In this document: positions 47,280 to 59,365 of the stretch, piece by piece | How positions within the stretch are numbered: position 1 is the stretch's first letter | How the letters are laid out: each line of letters begins with the position of its first letter | Source: Taenia hydatigena | Lineage: Eukaryota; Platyhelminthes; Cestoda; Cyclophyllidea; Taeniidae | Assembly (NCBI GenBank): GCA_036345935.2 | Contig: JADWOT020000007.1 | Coordinates: 10,700,779-10,764,778 of the forward strand | Reading direction: 5' to 3' | DNA: 64,000 nt | The notes under the pieces: generated by a model | Told to the model about the DNA's origin: nothing | Seen by the model: only the letters and a program-made list of their open reading frames with translations | Databases searched by the model: none | Program-made: the position numbers and the translations under genes

Positions 47280-47681
47280 GTATGTGCTATTTTGTCTCGT
47301 CATTAGTGCATCATTACCAATCCGTGCATAGGTTGACGTTTCTAGTCAGCCTTCTTACAACGTGTGCTTTGATAACTTGGCACTGTTTGCCAGATAATAA
47401 AACTCCGCAGGGATGACTGAACAACAGCAACAAAAGCATGCCCACCAATGCTGCTTTGCAAAAGCCTGTTACATGCTGAGATGGAGCAGACTGCTATTTT
47501 GTGCATTGAGTTGGCTCTCCAATTCGAATTTGCCCCACAGCCTTGACCTCTACCTCCTATCAAGTCTATTACTGAGCTAGTGATTGGCACGACCCCCAAG
47601 ACGTCTTTGCTTCTAAGACAGCTATTTTTCAGATTTAATTTGAGGACAACTTGACCTATAATCATGGATACAATATTACAG

Positions 47682-47949
47682 ACACCTCGATATTCCTGTC
47701 TCACTTTGTTCTCAAGGCGGATCGTAATAGTCCACTGGCTTTTCTCATTGTCAAGACAAGTTAGGATTGTACACCAAATGTGCGTGTGAAGAATGGAAAA
47801 TGAGGTGTGGACCCCTTCATGGCATGTTTTCAGGAACATGGCTCGCAAATGCCTGTACTATGATGCCTGCAACAATTACTTGGCGAATGTGGTGCATCCA
47901 AGAGGGTGTTGTGAGAATTACTGACCAAAGAGCACAATTGAATGACCTC
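47682..47949 (+). CDS. Exon resembling the RGS-like domain of Rho exchange factors, frameshifted
   Basis: After a TATTACAG acceptor (phase 1) the frame reads HTSIFLSHFVLKADRNSPLA with its joined first codon. This fits the H-x3-FL-x6-AD-x-PL-x-F pattern of the RGS-like domain in ARHGEF1/11/12. That frame stops at 47,762. The frame two positions on continues LYTKCACEEWKM and later CIQEGVVRITDQRAQLNDL, which fits the domain's last helix, and leaves in phase 0 at GTAAGG (47,950). One inserted base would join the two. In the family this domain binds G-alpha 12/13. The similarity is by eye and modest. Confidence 0.35.
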
Positions 47950-48279
47950 GTAAGGATGTCATTATAAGGCAAGTAAAATCATTTAAATTTCATCTAAGTA
48001 GTATTGCCTGGCAAAGTGCCTTACTTCCTTGACAAAATTGCAACATTGCGTTGCAATCAATCAGAGGAGGAACTGAGCATTCCGCATTTTATTTATGGGA
48101 TACTGCTCTCAGAACTTACGGAAGAATGAAATCCACTGAAGGCTACTAGAGCAATACAGACTCGTTGATAAAATGCTACTAATATGCTGTCGACTTTCAA
48201 AGCACGGCTTTCACTCAAGTCTGCATGCAAAATTGTCAAAGTGATCTGTACTAAAACTTAGTTAATCTGGATAGACCCA

Positions 48280-48540
48280 ATGGAATTTACCACCATGTGC
48301 ATAGACGCGGCAAATTTCTTGAGTAGTCTAAGGCCGAGACACTTTTCTCAGCCTCCTCTGATCAGATGGTGCTGTGAAAATGACAAACACAGGCAATGCA
48401 TCTGCGATAGAACATCCACTCCATATCTCAGATCAACCCTACCTATATGGAGCGGATTAAGTAGAGGATTCTACCTTTATCATCACTTTAGAAGTTGTAA
48501 TGAATTTATGAGAGAAGCATTGAAGCGCATAGTAGGCTAA
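48280..48540 (+). CDS. Open frame downstream of the RGS-like exon
   Basis: An 86-codon plus frame preceded by a TGGATAG acceptor-like site. It could be a further exon of the same transcript (entry phase cannot be proved). It contains several Cys and Arg but no recognisable Dbl-homology sequence. Confidence 0.2.
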   Translation: MEFTTMCIDAANFLSSLRPRHFSQPPLIRWCCENDKHRQCICDRTSTPYLRSTLPIWSGLSRGFYLYHHFRSCNEFMREALKRIVG

Positions 48541-49202
48541 CTTTGCAAAATTATTTGTTTCATATTCATAAAAAGCAGTATTGTTGAATATAGAGCAAAC
48601 AATTTCGTAAAGTCGGCCTACCATGCATTTCAAACACGGGGTGAGTAGCTTCTATTATGGCCGAATCAAATCGCCGCTTTAAACTTTATGCTTAACTGCC
48701 TTGCATTTGGTTTCCCAATATAAATGCGCGTTTAGGCTTTTTAATTCTACGCAAATTCTATGTCTAAAAAGGGAGTTTGGGCTACCCAGGCTGCCACTGA
48801 ATGGAAGATGCATGTGACGTCTGCAACAGTGCCTCGCACACAATGGTAGTAGCGGCTGCATAGACAACATTGTGTTTAAAGCACGAATAGGTGCTCAGAT
48901 GGCAGCACTTTGATGAAGGGTTGGGCAAAGGCGGAAGACTATGAGGTGGAAAGTGTGACTGTGGTGGCAACAGCTACTGGTTTATCAATGGACCGCTGAC
49001 GCCGCGCCGCTGCATTTATGGTTGCCAACGCTCGTTACCATACTGGGCGTTTGGCATTGGTGGTGTTGGTGGTGCAGATGAGGTGATATAATGTCACCTC
49101 AACTACTCGATTGTTGCAACGTACTACCACCATACGTTGCAGGTACATTACAGGCCTGCTCTATATCAACACAAAGGCATCGGCAACGTCTCAATCATTA
49201 AG
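48541..49202. other. No supported gene
   Basis: Overlapping short minus frames near 48,679-48,970 are not convincing. Confidence 0.4.
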
Positions 49203-49430
49203 CACCACCCTACGCTGTGGTCGAAGCAAGTACGTCGACATTTGTTGGAAGGCGAATGAAATGCCGTGAAATTGCATTAAATCGCACACGACGCCATGCT
49301 GGTGTGGAAACCGAGGACGAAATTGCATCTGTACTTGCAGCTGCAATTGTCACTGCTTTGCACACTACCTTCGCTCACGATCTTCTAATGCTCGCCGTGC
49401 TTGCTATTGAGAAGAAACGAATAAAACGAG
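49203..49430 (+). CDS. Exon of an unidentified Ala-rich protein
   Basis: 228 bases: CATTAAG acceptor (phase 1), 75 codons, GTAATC donor at 49,431 (phase 1). The protein has a basic start (RRMKCREIALNRTRRH), an acidic turn (VETEDEIASV) and an Ala/Leu helix. Composition strongly favours this strand. Family unknown. Confidence 0.38.
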
Positions 49431-49439
49431 GTAATCACT

Positions 49440-50384
49440 TAAAATTATAGATGTTTTGTCGATTGACTTTATAACATGGACTGGTTAAGAGCAACGGTTG
49501 CAAGCGAATACAATGCTTGCCACAGTTAAGGTACGCTGCGATAAATAAAGCCTTGTCTCCTTGTCGGGCAGCATCTTTATATACAATTCAACCTCTCGAT
49601 CATCAGCTAGACACGATCATTTTTTGTGTTACCTTCTAATCATTCCGCTTCCTTGGTCTGTGCTGCCATCTCTTATTAGGTCCTTTATTAATCATGCCAG
49701 CTCCAACCACGAGTCGACTTTTGAAGGATAAATCGCGACTCCGGGGTGATTTGAGTGGGAGGCAAAATCCTAATGCAAGTTGGACCATGATCTTAAGACT
49801 TTTTTATCACCGGGCAGCGTGACGAATTGCCGAGCGGCTACAGATGCCGTCGGTTGAGGTGAAACTTTTGGATGGCGTGCTGCTGACATCTGGCGCTATG
49901 CATGGCTGTGACTACAGTGAATGGAATGAAATGATGGTCTCGCCCTCGATGAACCGATGAAGCAATGATAGACTAGCGACTCCTACGAGTCTCAAGATCA
50001 ATAAGGATTTCTGAAACGGTGAGGCGTCGGGGTGAATGGGCGCAAATCAGCTCCATAATGCAATAAAATAACCACCATATTAGGCACGTCATATTCACAC
50101 TCTATGGCAACTTCATGACAGGGAGTCGTAAGATTGAACCGGCTCAATTAATTGAGCTATAGCAAAAGGGTATGGCTGTTCCGATAAAAGCTAGACAATT
50201 TGAAGCAATGGTTAATAAACCAATGAAAAGATTAGAAGTAATTACCGCATTTAAAGCGTGGTTTATTTGCTTTCTACACTTTATAGTCCAGAATCCCTTG
50301 GCTGGGGTGATAGCTAAGCTAAACCCTGGATTTCATTACTGGAAACGGAGACACATGCACACTTGACTCAGCATTCCAGTTTTA
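49440..50384. other. No supported gene
   Basis: A 64-codon plus frame (50,172-50,366) is the only sizeable frame. It has no splice support. Confidence 0.4.
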
Positions 50385-50690
50385 CGCTCTCCTCAGTAAA
50401 ATTGTCGGCAGTCGGCCAAATGCCGCGCATACCGTCGCAGACAGAGAGCACATGCCATCGATGCACGTTGAGAGTGCGCCGAATTGTAAGTGAGCACAAT
50501 TATGCATACGTCTCTTTACACTGCATTACATGTTGTCGTTTAAATCTATCTAGTTTGATTATGTATGCCTCTTCAACACTAAATGTCGTCTTTTATGTCT
50601 GCGGCAGGTACCGCCGATTGGGTGGAAATCACACTTAGGTGACTTACGGCTGACTGTACCATCGTTACAGCTGCTTTTGCCTATTTCTTG
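50385..50690 (+). repeat. Repeat R2, copy B, first part
   Basis: Matches 34,084-34,330. The shared run around 50,567-50,680 includes TGCGGCAGGTACCGCC / TGCGGAAGGTACTGCC and CTTACGGCTGACTGTACC / CTACGGCTAACTGTACC. Confidence 0.75.
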
Positions 50691-51261
50691 TGTGGCACAT
50701 TTTTGCACAGATATTGAGTAAGCGTTTATGCCACTACTGGCACCCATTAGATATTAGCAAGTCTAGGGCAAGGTCCGAGGATTAAAGCAGTTGTTCACGT
50801 TAGCACCATTCGTAATGGTCCTGGCATCGGTGCGGGCGTTGGTGGTGATGCTACTGCCACCGCTGTCCTTAGTTTAAAACCCACTGAGTGGTCTCCCAAT
50901 TTTCGAAAGAATCCACGGAACAATGATTTGACTATTTAACCGACTGAATGACTCTTCGATTTTTATTTGACTGACTAATTAAATGATTTATTCCCCTTCC
51001 CCTAATTCTTTACTCTTATAATTGGCCCTGTTGTTTCACTGATCACCAATATAGTGGTTGCCAAAGGCTGTATGTTTATGTTTAGATAGTGCATCAAAAA
51101 ATTTTAGGCAATGTAAAATCGCCTGTTTGATAAACATTTAAAAGTACTAGCAAGAAGTAAAATTATCTGCGACTCCATTGGAAGATATCAATAGTTGGTG
51201 CAAAAAAAAACATTTTCTTATTTGGGTTAGAGCTGAATAACACTTAAAAGAGAGACCTCAG

Positions 51262-52075
51262 CAGCATCTGTTTGGCCTTCACCAATAAGTTAATCTGTCG
51301 AAAGCAAACCCGTCCGCCAATACACCCCTACTTATTCCATGAATGGTCTTGACATGGCAGCGTGGTACACTCTCTAGCCGAGTGGAGTTAGTAGTTCGTT
51401 GATGGCATGGCATCAACCATCTCTAGTCACAACTTAGTCTGTCTGTCACCACGGCACCTATTCCAGCGTTATTGAAGGAAGCAAATGCTAAATCGGTAGT
51501 CTCTAGACCTTATTGTCCGCCGTCTTTCGATAAAATGGTACGTAGGGTGTAACATCAATTTGCGCGTCCACGCTGTGGGTGCAAGCCAAGTGTTTCACTA
51601 TCCACATCAGCAATAGCCCTAAATCGTCACACTCACATTAGGCTACAAATTCAAGTGCGTCAGCAACAACATAATCAATCACCACTATTATGAACAATAG
51701 AAGTTGCCTCGAATTGGTGCACTCATCCTCACGCAATTTACCGACCCGCACTCAGATGGCACACTCTGTTAACTCATGCCACATCTTTGGGTTCTATGCA
51801 ACAGACATAGTAAGAATTTTGTCCTCAGGATATCTGCGCTCCCACGCAAACATCCCTACTCAATTTCCCCCCTGACTGGTTCATCTCAAACGGAGAGGTA
51901 CTCCACATGTGCTGCTGCCCATTCGAAGATCCAGGCTAATCAATTGCCACATTTGTCCATAACTGAAATCCTACCACGCAGACTCAGAATGAGACAGCTT
52001 CTGCCTCCTAGCCACCAGCGCCATGCCTACCGACCGCTATTTATTTGCCCATTTGTTAAGTCGATGAAGACGCCT
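51262..52075 (-). repeat. Repeat R2, copy C, inverted
   Basis: Reverse complement of about 34,800-35,690 in copy A, with many substitutions and indels. Clear anchors are TGTTTGGCCTTCACCAAT at 51,270 and CGACCCGCACTCAGATGGC near 51,745. Frames here are frameshifted relative to copy A. Confidence 0.75.
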
Positions 52076-53344
52076 CTAATATAATCTCCATTTCTTCATT
52101 TATTGTCTGGTTGGTATTCTGAACAGAATCGAGATATCTCTGCACTTGGGCGTCCTTAGTGGCAAGGATGGAATAAAAATAAGGCGATGCTGAATGAAAG
52201 CACTTGCCACGAAGAGAGTAAGACATGGTGCCAGTTTTACCATCGCCGAGAATAAGACAATCCTTCTAAATCTGTAGAAATCTCGACTAGCTCACACACA
52301 TTGGACAGGACTGAGCAAAACATCTAACACAATAGCTTATTCTGCCGTTGCCGTGAAGGAAAGGTGTAGTGAGTTTGACCGATAAAGCAAGAGGCCATCA
52401 GATAGGTCGGTGCCTGCCTATCTATTCATACCCCTACTAGCCAAATGGCCACGTGAATAGGTAACTAATATGCAATAATGAAAGGATCTTAATTCCTGCT
52501 ATGCACAAAAATGCAGGCCGAGCCAAACCCACATCTCGTCTAGGTCCCTACGTCCCGTCAATCAGTTTATGGCTCATGGCGAAAGAGCAATACAGTTTAA
52601 ACTACTACCACGACTAAGGAAAGGCGGAAGTTCATGCAGAGGCTACCACATCACTGCAGCAGCAGGTATAACATACCGGGTTGATTAGTGTACCTCCTCT
52701 AAGGTAGTCAGCGTAACACTGCGTCCTCACTGAAAGTCGCAGTTGTGGGCAATTTAGAAGCAATCATTATAAGAGGCGTCTTATGAAGATGAAATTGCAC
52801 CGAGTTTGATGGCTTTGATAAAATTTCAAATCGAATTTGTATTTAAACAACGTAGTATCCTTTATATCCTAAATATTCCAACCTTCATAAGCACAATGAA
52901 AATTACCAAATGAAGAGAAAAATTGTCGTGTGACTTCATAGAATTAAATCGAATGTAAAATATAATTTGGAAGACAATGAGAAGGGGTAAAACAGCGACA
53001 AACATTCCAGTTCTGAATTTACTTGCTGGAATATGCTGCTGCTAGCCGAGGAGGCATCCTGGATGTTGGATAGTATGGTGCGTTAATCGCGTCGTATCTC
53101 GTGCAACTATTCTTAGTGGAATGTAATTCCCACCTTTAATTAAACAGTTTTCATTCTAAGTCATTTTAATAGTTGGTGCATCAACTGGGCATGTCTCAGC
53201 AAGTACACTTGTGACTGGAAATTTTGTCGCTGTTGTACTCCCTTCTTGGTGTCTTCCAAATATGAAGAAAGTTTTTTTTTGCTCTAAAACCTGAGTGCCA
53301 TCTTAGATCAAATCTGATTTAATAATCTAGTCAGATATTTTGTC
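52076..53344. other. No supported gene between R2 pieces
   Basis: AT-rich sequence with no frame over 60 codons. It separates inverted copy C from direct copy B. Confidence 0.5.
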
Positions 53345-54125
53345 AGGTAGTGTGCTGTCTGAATGTGAGTCGATGAACTGCGCGACAACAGGTTCATCAC
53401 TGTGATGCAGCTTCTATATCCTATCCAATGGTATTGAGGATTTTTATTGTCACCGGCGCGCTTGAGACCGTAGACCAATGTGAGGATGATAATTTTTGGT
53501 CATTTTTGACGTTGGTAGTAAAAAACGTGGTTTATACCCACAGCAGCTGTAAAAGAGGATGTCATGGACGCGCAAACAGACGTTACACCCCACCTTCCTT
53601 TTTAATCAAAAGTCAGTGGGCAGTAACCTTTGAAGACCACTGATTTGACATTCGCTTATTTTACTTACGTTGGAGGGGTTGCCATGACGACTGACGGGCA
53701 GACTGTCAACGTTGTGACTAGAAGTGGCTTATGTTACGCTCTCAACGCAGCGCTCACTCCACCCGCCTGAGGCGTGTACCAAGCTGCCATTACAAGTCTA
53801 ATCTTAGAAGCAGTAAAGGTGCGCTGGCGGATAGAATTGTTTGCGTCGAAATAATCTTTTGATGAAGACCAAACAGGTATTGGTATTGCTAGCGCATCTA
53901 CTTCTCCTCACTAGCCACGATTAGTGGAATCAACCCTGTCTGCATTTGCTCCATCACTTCTGCTCTACCTCCTATGGCACTCGACTGAGGATGCTGTTTA
54001 AACACTGACAATTGAGTGCTTTCTTCCTTGCTGTTTTACCTTGCCGTACATATGGCTTAATTTCAAGTAGTAGCGGTTGATGTTTATGACGAGCTCATTG
54101 GCTTTTACTTTGGTTCAGATTGTCA
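53345..54125 (+). repeat. Repeat R2, copy B, main and end parts
   Basis: Matches 35,165-35,700 and then, almost without gap, 36,970-37,265. Anchors include GCTCACTCCACCCGCCTGAG / GTTCACTCCACCCACTTGAG and ATTGGCTTTTACTTTGGT / ATTGGCTTTTGCGTGGGT. Confidence 0.78.
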
Positions 54126-54669
54126 TTCGATAGCGTGGTCTCTGAGCAGACTGCGTAATATGCGTTGGTGGTGGCGATTAGTGGGTGTTCGTGTGCACGT
54201 GGATGGCGGACAACAGGGCTGACAAAACATTTGCTTAAAGTGATTGATTGTCGTAAATGCGACTCACGATGACCGCGACGACGAGGAGGCGATTCGGCCG
54301 AATGCAAGCTCTACTCTGTGCACAGTTTCCTGAGATGTGGGTTAAAATAGAGGACGGGGGCCAAGAAATGTAGGGAATCATCATAAGTGCAATATTTTGT
54401 GCACGAAAGTGTGCTCCTGAGCTTGAACTTGAGAATCTCGAGACTAACCTGAAGAGGAAGGAGATCTAGTAAAGGGTATGCATGCAGTCAGTTTTAGGGC
54501 TACTGGCATTGCCTAAAGACAATGGCGTAATGGTGGCGACCCAAAGGGATCAAACTGCTTAGACATTTTATCGTCTGTCTCTTGTTTCAAGCGTCTCCCT
54601 TGGCCTTGTCATAAATGAAGCCCTGGTGTCAGCCATCAGAGCTTGTCAGTGTCAGGTGAAAAGCGCTAG

Positions 54670-54784
54670 GGATCCACGGCGCCGGCCACAGAATTTCCCG
54701 CACAAAGTAAGAAGAAAGTGAGGAAGGAGAATCGCACTTACGATTGCGACTTTACGAGGCCATTCTTATTTATGGCTTCTCAAG
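54670..54784 (+). CDS. Candidate Lys/Arg-rich exon
   Basis: After a GCGCTAG acceptor the frame runs 38 codons in phase 0, with AQSKKKVRKENRTYDCDFTR, and leaves in phase 1 at GTAACT (54,785). Short but coding-like. Family unknown. Confidence 0.28.
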
Positions 54785-54789
54785 GTAAC

Positions 54790-56609
54790 TCCGGTGCCAC
54801 GAGTGGTTAATCGCCAATGTTTGATTAAATGGTTGAGAACTTTGGTTTAGGTTACAGCGTTAGTTTCAATCATGTGTTGCGCGCGTTTTTGTTAGGACCC
54901 TAGGGCTTAACAAACTGGTTGTGCGATTTTTGCGTGGACGCCGCGAACGGCTGCATATAGCCGCATGCTGCCTTATTTATGAAAAAGTGTCATCCATGTT
55001 TGCCAGGGAGAGGTGGTCAAAGAAAAGCTCTCGATGAAATCAATTAAATGGTTTGGTGCGCGGAGCTGGCTGATGCTGCCGCTGCTAGGATCAGTGAGAT
55101 AGGAGGAGAAGGAAAGCGAGACATCTGTGTGACACCGGTAGGGAGGTGGTACTCAAGAAAGGAATATTTTTTTAGTGCAGAGCGTGACAGCAGCGATTGA
55201 AGTTGTCGAATTAAAGAAGTAGTTTCGCATCTGTGTTTCCATTCTACCTCTGTGCAACGTCATAGTTGGTGATAAGTGCATTTCAGGTTCCGCACTGCAA
55301 CCATCCCACTTAATTGATTTAAGACTAAATCATTCATGCAACACTGTAAATATTTTTGTGCTTTTGCAACTGCTCGTAACGTATAGCCTCTTTTATAGCT
55401 CTGCTATCCTTCAAATGCTATAGGTTTACATTCTATGGGTGTAATCAAGGCATAATGCAAAACAAAGGTATCAAAATATTTTACTTTAAGTGAAAAATAT
55501 GCCAATGAGAAGAGTGATTACAAAGCTGTTAACAGGAAATGCGCCTAATGAGTAGCGTTTGCTTTGAGAAGAGGAATAGGAAGGAGCAAGGGAAAGAGGA
55601 GAGTGCCCAATTCGATTAACGGTAAGCTGTCAAATTGTCTCCTTAAATTTGTTTCCCTATGATTTATTTCCCCCTCGATTTTGCGTAAAATAAAAGACAT
55701 CAAATGCCAAGAACCGTCAACAAATGCTCCATATTATTAATTCTTACAAAATGAGAAAGAATAAACAAAATAACCTTAAACACAGACAGCCAGACAGGAA
55801 TACTAGTGGCACAACCTCTGACAGATCTGCATCACTAAACACTTTGACAAAAGGAAAACCTCTTGTCGTTATTGTTTAAAAGTTGTTCTAATCATCACAG
55901 CTGTTGATAACTTCGAATAACAGCAAAAGCCTCTTTCGGAAGTTTAAGACCCTACACTATTATTAAATCACCTGCATTAAAGGCAGTAGTACTCCGAGTA
56001 AATTTCGCACTCCAATGCTTTGTAGGACTTTGAAATAAACCCAATGACGCCGTCCTAAACATATTGTCCCATTAATGTATTTAGATGGGATTTGGGATGA
56101 TACTGTGTTCAAAACAGAATAAACGCAGCATTTTATGCAAATAAACGTTGCTGTTATAGTTGAACCCGATTGGAGATGTCCTAAAGCTAAATCACAGACA
56201 ATGCGAGAGATGGTATTTGGATGGAATGTATATTTAGCATGGAGTGGGGCTTTGGATTACTAACAGGACCCGAGAGAGAGCTAACTTCTACCTAATGAAA
56301 TAGTGGACACCCAAAGTGGTCCCTTCCCAAAAGCGCGGGCCAAACGAATCACTTAGGTAATTCACGGCCCTGCTTGGCCCCCAACTTCTTCCTTGGCCAT
56401 TCTTTGGATTAAATTCACGGTCAGGCATCACAAGGTACTCAGTGGTATGAGAAAACACTTACGAGCCAACCGCACCAGTCATCGAACTTTCATCAGAATG
56501 AGAAGGTACTAGACCTCAGCGCTAGTGTTGTGTTTTGGCAATTCTACGAAATTCAGAGTTTCGTCCTGCATGCAAACAACGTCAGTAAGGCGAGACAGCG
56601 TCTATATCT
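54790..56609. other. No supported gene
   Basis: No frame over 60 codons and no repeat match recognised. AT-rich in 55,600-56,200. Confidence 0.5.
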
Positions 56610-56737
56610 TTAATTGCAGGAACAATGGCCTAAAAGCAACCAGTTTTTTAATTGCGTACGATCTAAGTTGTCAATGCGAACAGAGAAGTTAAAGACTAGC
56701 TGCGGGTTGAAAGACCATTGCTGAATTAACACTTCAT
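56610..56737 (-). CDS. Candidate terminal exon
   Basis: After a TATTTTGCAG acceptor the minus frame runs about 48 codons to TAA. It is aromatic and beta-like (NEVLIQQWSFNPQLVFNFSV). An ATTAAA overlaps the stop. The frame is also open upstream to 56,801. Family unknown. Acceptor position is approximate by a few tens of bases. Confidence 0.32.
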
Positions 56738-57080
56738 TCCATACCGAGAGTATGATAGAACTGCAAAATACGATTCCAAATGCTCTGCGATTCATATACA
56801 TGCTATGTGAAATTAAAATGACCGAAAAGAATTAGAAGGATACTTTTAAAAGTGCAAGTATCTGATTAAAGGATATGTGATGCAGAATACAAAAACTCGC
56901 ACATGTTTGAACGCAGAAATATGGCAAGATGGGAAAGTGAGTCACAAAAGTAAACCATGCCACTCAGCCTGACTATTTCCTCTTTGCTTATTTGCACCCC
57001 GCTCGGGCTGTGCTATGCTGTTCCATTTCATTCTACTCTTTCTCACTCCCTCCTCCTCCCTTTCTTTTCTTCCATTTAAG

Positions 57081-57257
57081 CCCTTAAATGAATTCAGCGT
57101 CTTTGAAGTAATCTTTAAATGGCACGACGAGAAGCTTACATGGACAGCAAGGCCTCTGCTATTATTGTTACACATTTTATGCCCATCCCCTTCCACCATA
57201 TGTCCATCCACACAGGCTAACCGGCATTTCAAGCTAATTTTCCTTTCGCGCCCACAA
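57081..57257 (+). CDS. Candidate exon after a long pyrimidine tract
   Basis: A 50-base CT tract ends in TTCCATTTAAG, an unusually strong acceptor. Fifty-nine codons follow (PLNEFSVFEVIFKWHDEKLT) to a GTGTAA donor, phase 0-0. A shorter version could end at GTAATC after 27 bases. The opposite strand is also open (56,942-57,295). Confidence 0.3.
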
Positions 57258-57540
57258 GTGTAACTAAACGCCGCTTCGTAGTTGGCGCCACCCACTCTTC
57301 CCCACGGGCATCTTCCATTATTGGATCACTTATCAATGCTTTTATTTTGACTCATCAATTAAACAATTTATGAATTGTGTTGCGATTCGCCTGCGCTTTA
57401 AACAATTTTGAATTGCTGCAAAGTTCGCTGATTCTCCGTTCCCTTATGCCCTTCCACGAGTAGCACTGCCGTCGCTAAAACTATTTTGCGGGAGATGACT
57501 CGTTCATGTGCAGCAGTAGCAGCACACACTCCATTTGAGC

Positions 57541-57726
57541 ACTTCTTTTCTCTAGTTGCCGTTGTGGGTGCAAATAGACGTCTCCCAGCCGCACTATCAC
57601 CACCTCCATCACAACCAACACCAGCACCACCTTCAACTCCCTCCTTGTTCTTGCCCCTCTCCTGACTCCGTCTGTCTCCACTAATGACATATTCCTCATC
57701 TCTCCGCGATTTCATCAAACACTTCT
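57541..57726 (+). CDS. Ser-rich exon, first tandem copy
   Basis: The end of this copy encodes MTYSSSLRDFIKHF and leaves in phase 1 at GTATGC (57,727). The block 57,541-57,733 is a diverged duplicate of 57,747-58,070, so exon end and donor exist twice. Upstream part is Ser/Pro/Thr-rich. The acceptor is not certain. Confidence 0.35.
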
Positions 57727-57874
57727 GTATGCACTTCCTACAGTGCACTTCTTTCTTCTAACCGCTGTTGTTGGTGCAAATGGCCATCAAAGTCGCCCAA
57801 ACTCACTACCACTATCTTCATCAGCACCAAGGCCAGCGTTGATGTCATGGTGTTCTCAATTGGCGGCAACGTAG

Positions 57875-58064
57875 AAAAGCACTTCACCCACCAGATCTTC
57901 CTCTTCCATCGCAATTGATCATCCACTATCTGCTTCATTCCTTACCTCCTCCCGCGTCTCCGTCTCCTCTCCTGGCTCCGTTCCCACTCATACATCCAAG
58001 TCGTGTTCCTTAGTACGAATGACGGCGACATCACCGTCTCTCGACGACGTCACCAAACATACCG
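57875..58064 (+). CDS. Ser-rich exon, second tandem copy
   Basis: An open frame follows CAACGTAG and is Ser/Thr/Pro-rich (RSSSSIAIDHPLSASF, VSVSSPGSVPTHTSK). It ends MTATSPSLDDVTKHT in phase 1 at a GTAGGT donor (58,065). An 89-base intron and matching phase join it to 58,154. The start could also be the internal ATG at 58,019. Confidence 0.45.
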
Positions 58065-58153
58065 GTAGGTGCCTCCTTCCCATTGCAGCCTTCATTTTCT
58101 TTCTCAGCTTCCTCTGCTCACATTCACTCATTCGTATTTCTCCCCTCGATCAG

Positions 58154-58432
58154 GCCCCACCCGCGACAATAAGACGGACAGCCCCAGAGGCCAAAAGGTA
58201 CAGACGCAGAGCGATGACGACGAGGTTGAGTTGATGGGGCATGAGGAATTGGAATGTGGTCTGTCCAACTACTTGACTTTGACGAGCCAGTGTTTGGATA
58301 TGGATGAGCAGGCAGAGTGGTGGCAGTCGCCACCCCTCCCGATGTCATCTTCTTCTCCCACGTCGTCATCGCTCACCGTAATGACAGTTGCCGGCAAACC
58401 AACTGTCAGCCACACAGAAGGCGGCAGAAGAG
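58154..58432 (+). CDS. Acidic, Ser-rich exon
   Basis: The acceptor is CCCCTCGATCAG (phase 1). About 93 codons follow: polar (TRDNKTDSPRGQKVQTQ), acidic (SDDDEVELMGHEELE), then Pro/Ser-rich. A GTAGAT donor follows at 58,433. Low-complexity, disordered-type protein, with unknown function. The frame remains open to 58,545 if unspliced. Confidence 0.48.
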
Positions 58433-58559
58433 GTAGATGTAAAACTAGAGGCGCTTGTCTACCTAATATTTTTCGCTCTAGTGAATGTAATTTTGGCATT
58501 TTTGGCACTTTTCCTTTCTTATATCGAGGTGCCACTTTAGCCTAAAATAAAGGGAATAA

Positions 58560-59365
58560 AGAAAGCGGTCGCAGAAAGTGAATCAAATGTACTATTTCTA
58601 GAAACCACAAAACAATGGAGGAATGATGGCTCAAGTCACGACTAATGCAGCACGACTGTCTTTCTCCCACTTAATTTACCTTTGTTAAAAAATCAGGATC
58701 CCCTTCCTCCTGTTCAAAATAGCTATGACAGAAATCGGGACATTCGGTCTGTTTGTACGTCGCAGTAGTACTTGGATGCCAACTGTAAAAATGGCCTAGA
58801 CTTTGGATTGTTGAATTTTTGGATACCACATAACATGTGCCGGTAAGGTGGGGCGTGGGAAAGGAGCAGTACGCAAATTGACACCCATCCCTCCATTCGT
58901 GGACGTCAAAAGGTCTACTTTTGAGTGTGCACTGTGATCCTTAATATCTAAGAGGAAGAAACGGAAGGCCCCATTCCACATGGCATGCGGTTGTGTGGGG
59001 TGGATCAGGCAGGCCAAATAAGAATGTTGGGTCGATTTAGTTGGTAACGCATGAAGGCGCCGCTGAAGATGAGGCATGCACAGTTGATCAGATAGTCCTG
59101 TTTACCTGCATCTTTCCCATTTTATCCAACCCTATCACAATCTAGCTTAGGTGGCCAGTATAGTCTGTGATATTTTAGTGAATTCTAGTCTGATCCAGTT
59201 AGGCATAGTTCTGAGTACTGCGTTATGTTGTTCGACAATGGTGCATGGATATGAAGCAAGCCGTTGCACTCCAGTAGGCCTACTGCTGCCGCATGTATTT
59301 AAGGGTTACAAATGCATGTAAGAGCCATTAGAAGCTAGCGCAGCACAGTGAGCGCAGCGTAAGGT
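58560..59365. other. No supported gene
   Basis: A 93-codon minus frame (58,796-59,077) has no splice support. Confidence 0.4.

Noticed and set aside
47342..47848. 168-codon minus frame, the longest in the window
   Set aside because: It overlaps plus-strand sequence with matched splice phases, has no acceptor, donor or domain of its own, and its composition looks random. One frame of this length is not surprising by chance in 64 kb.
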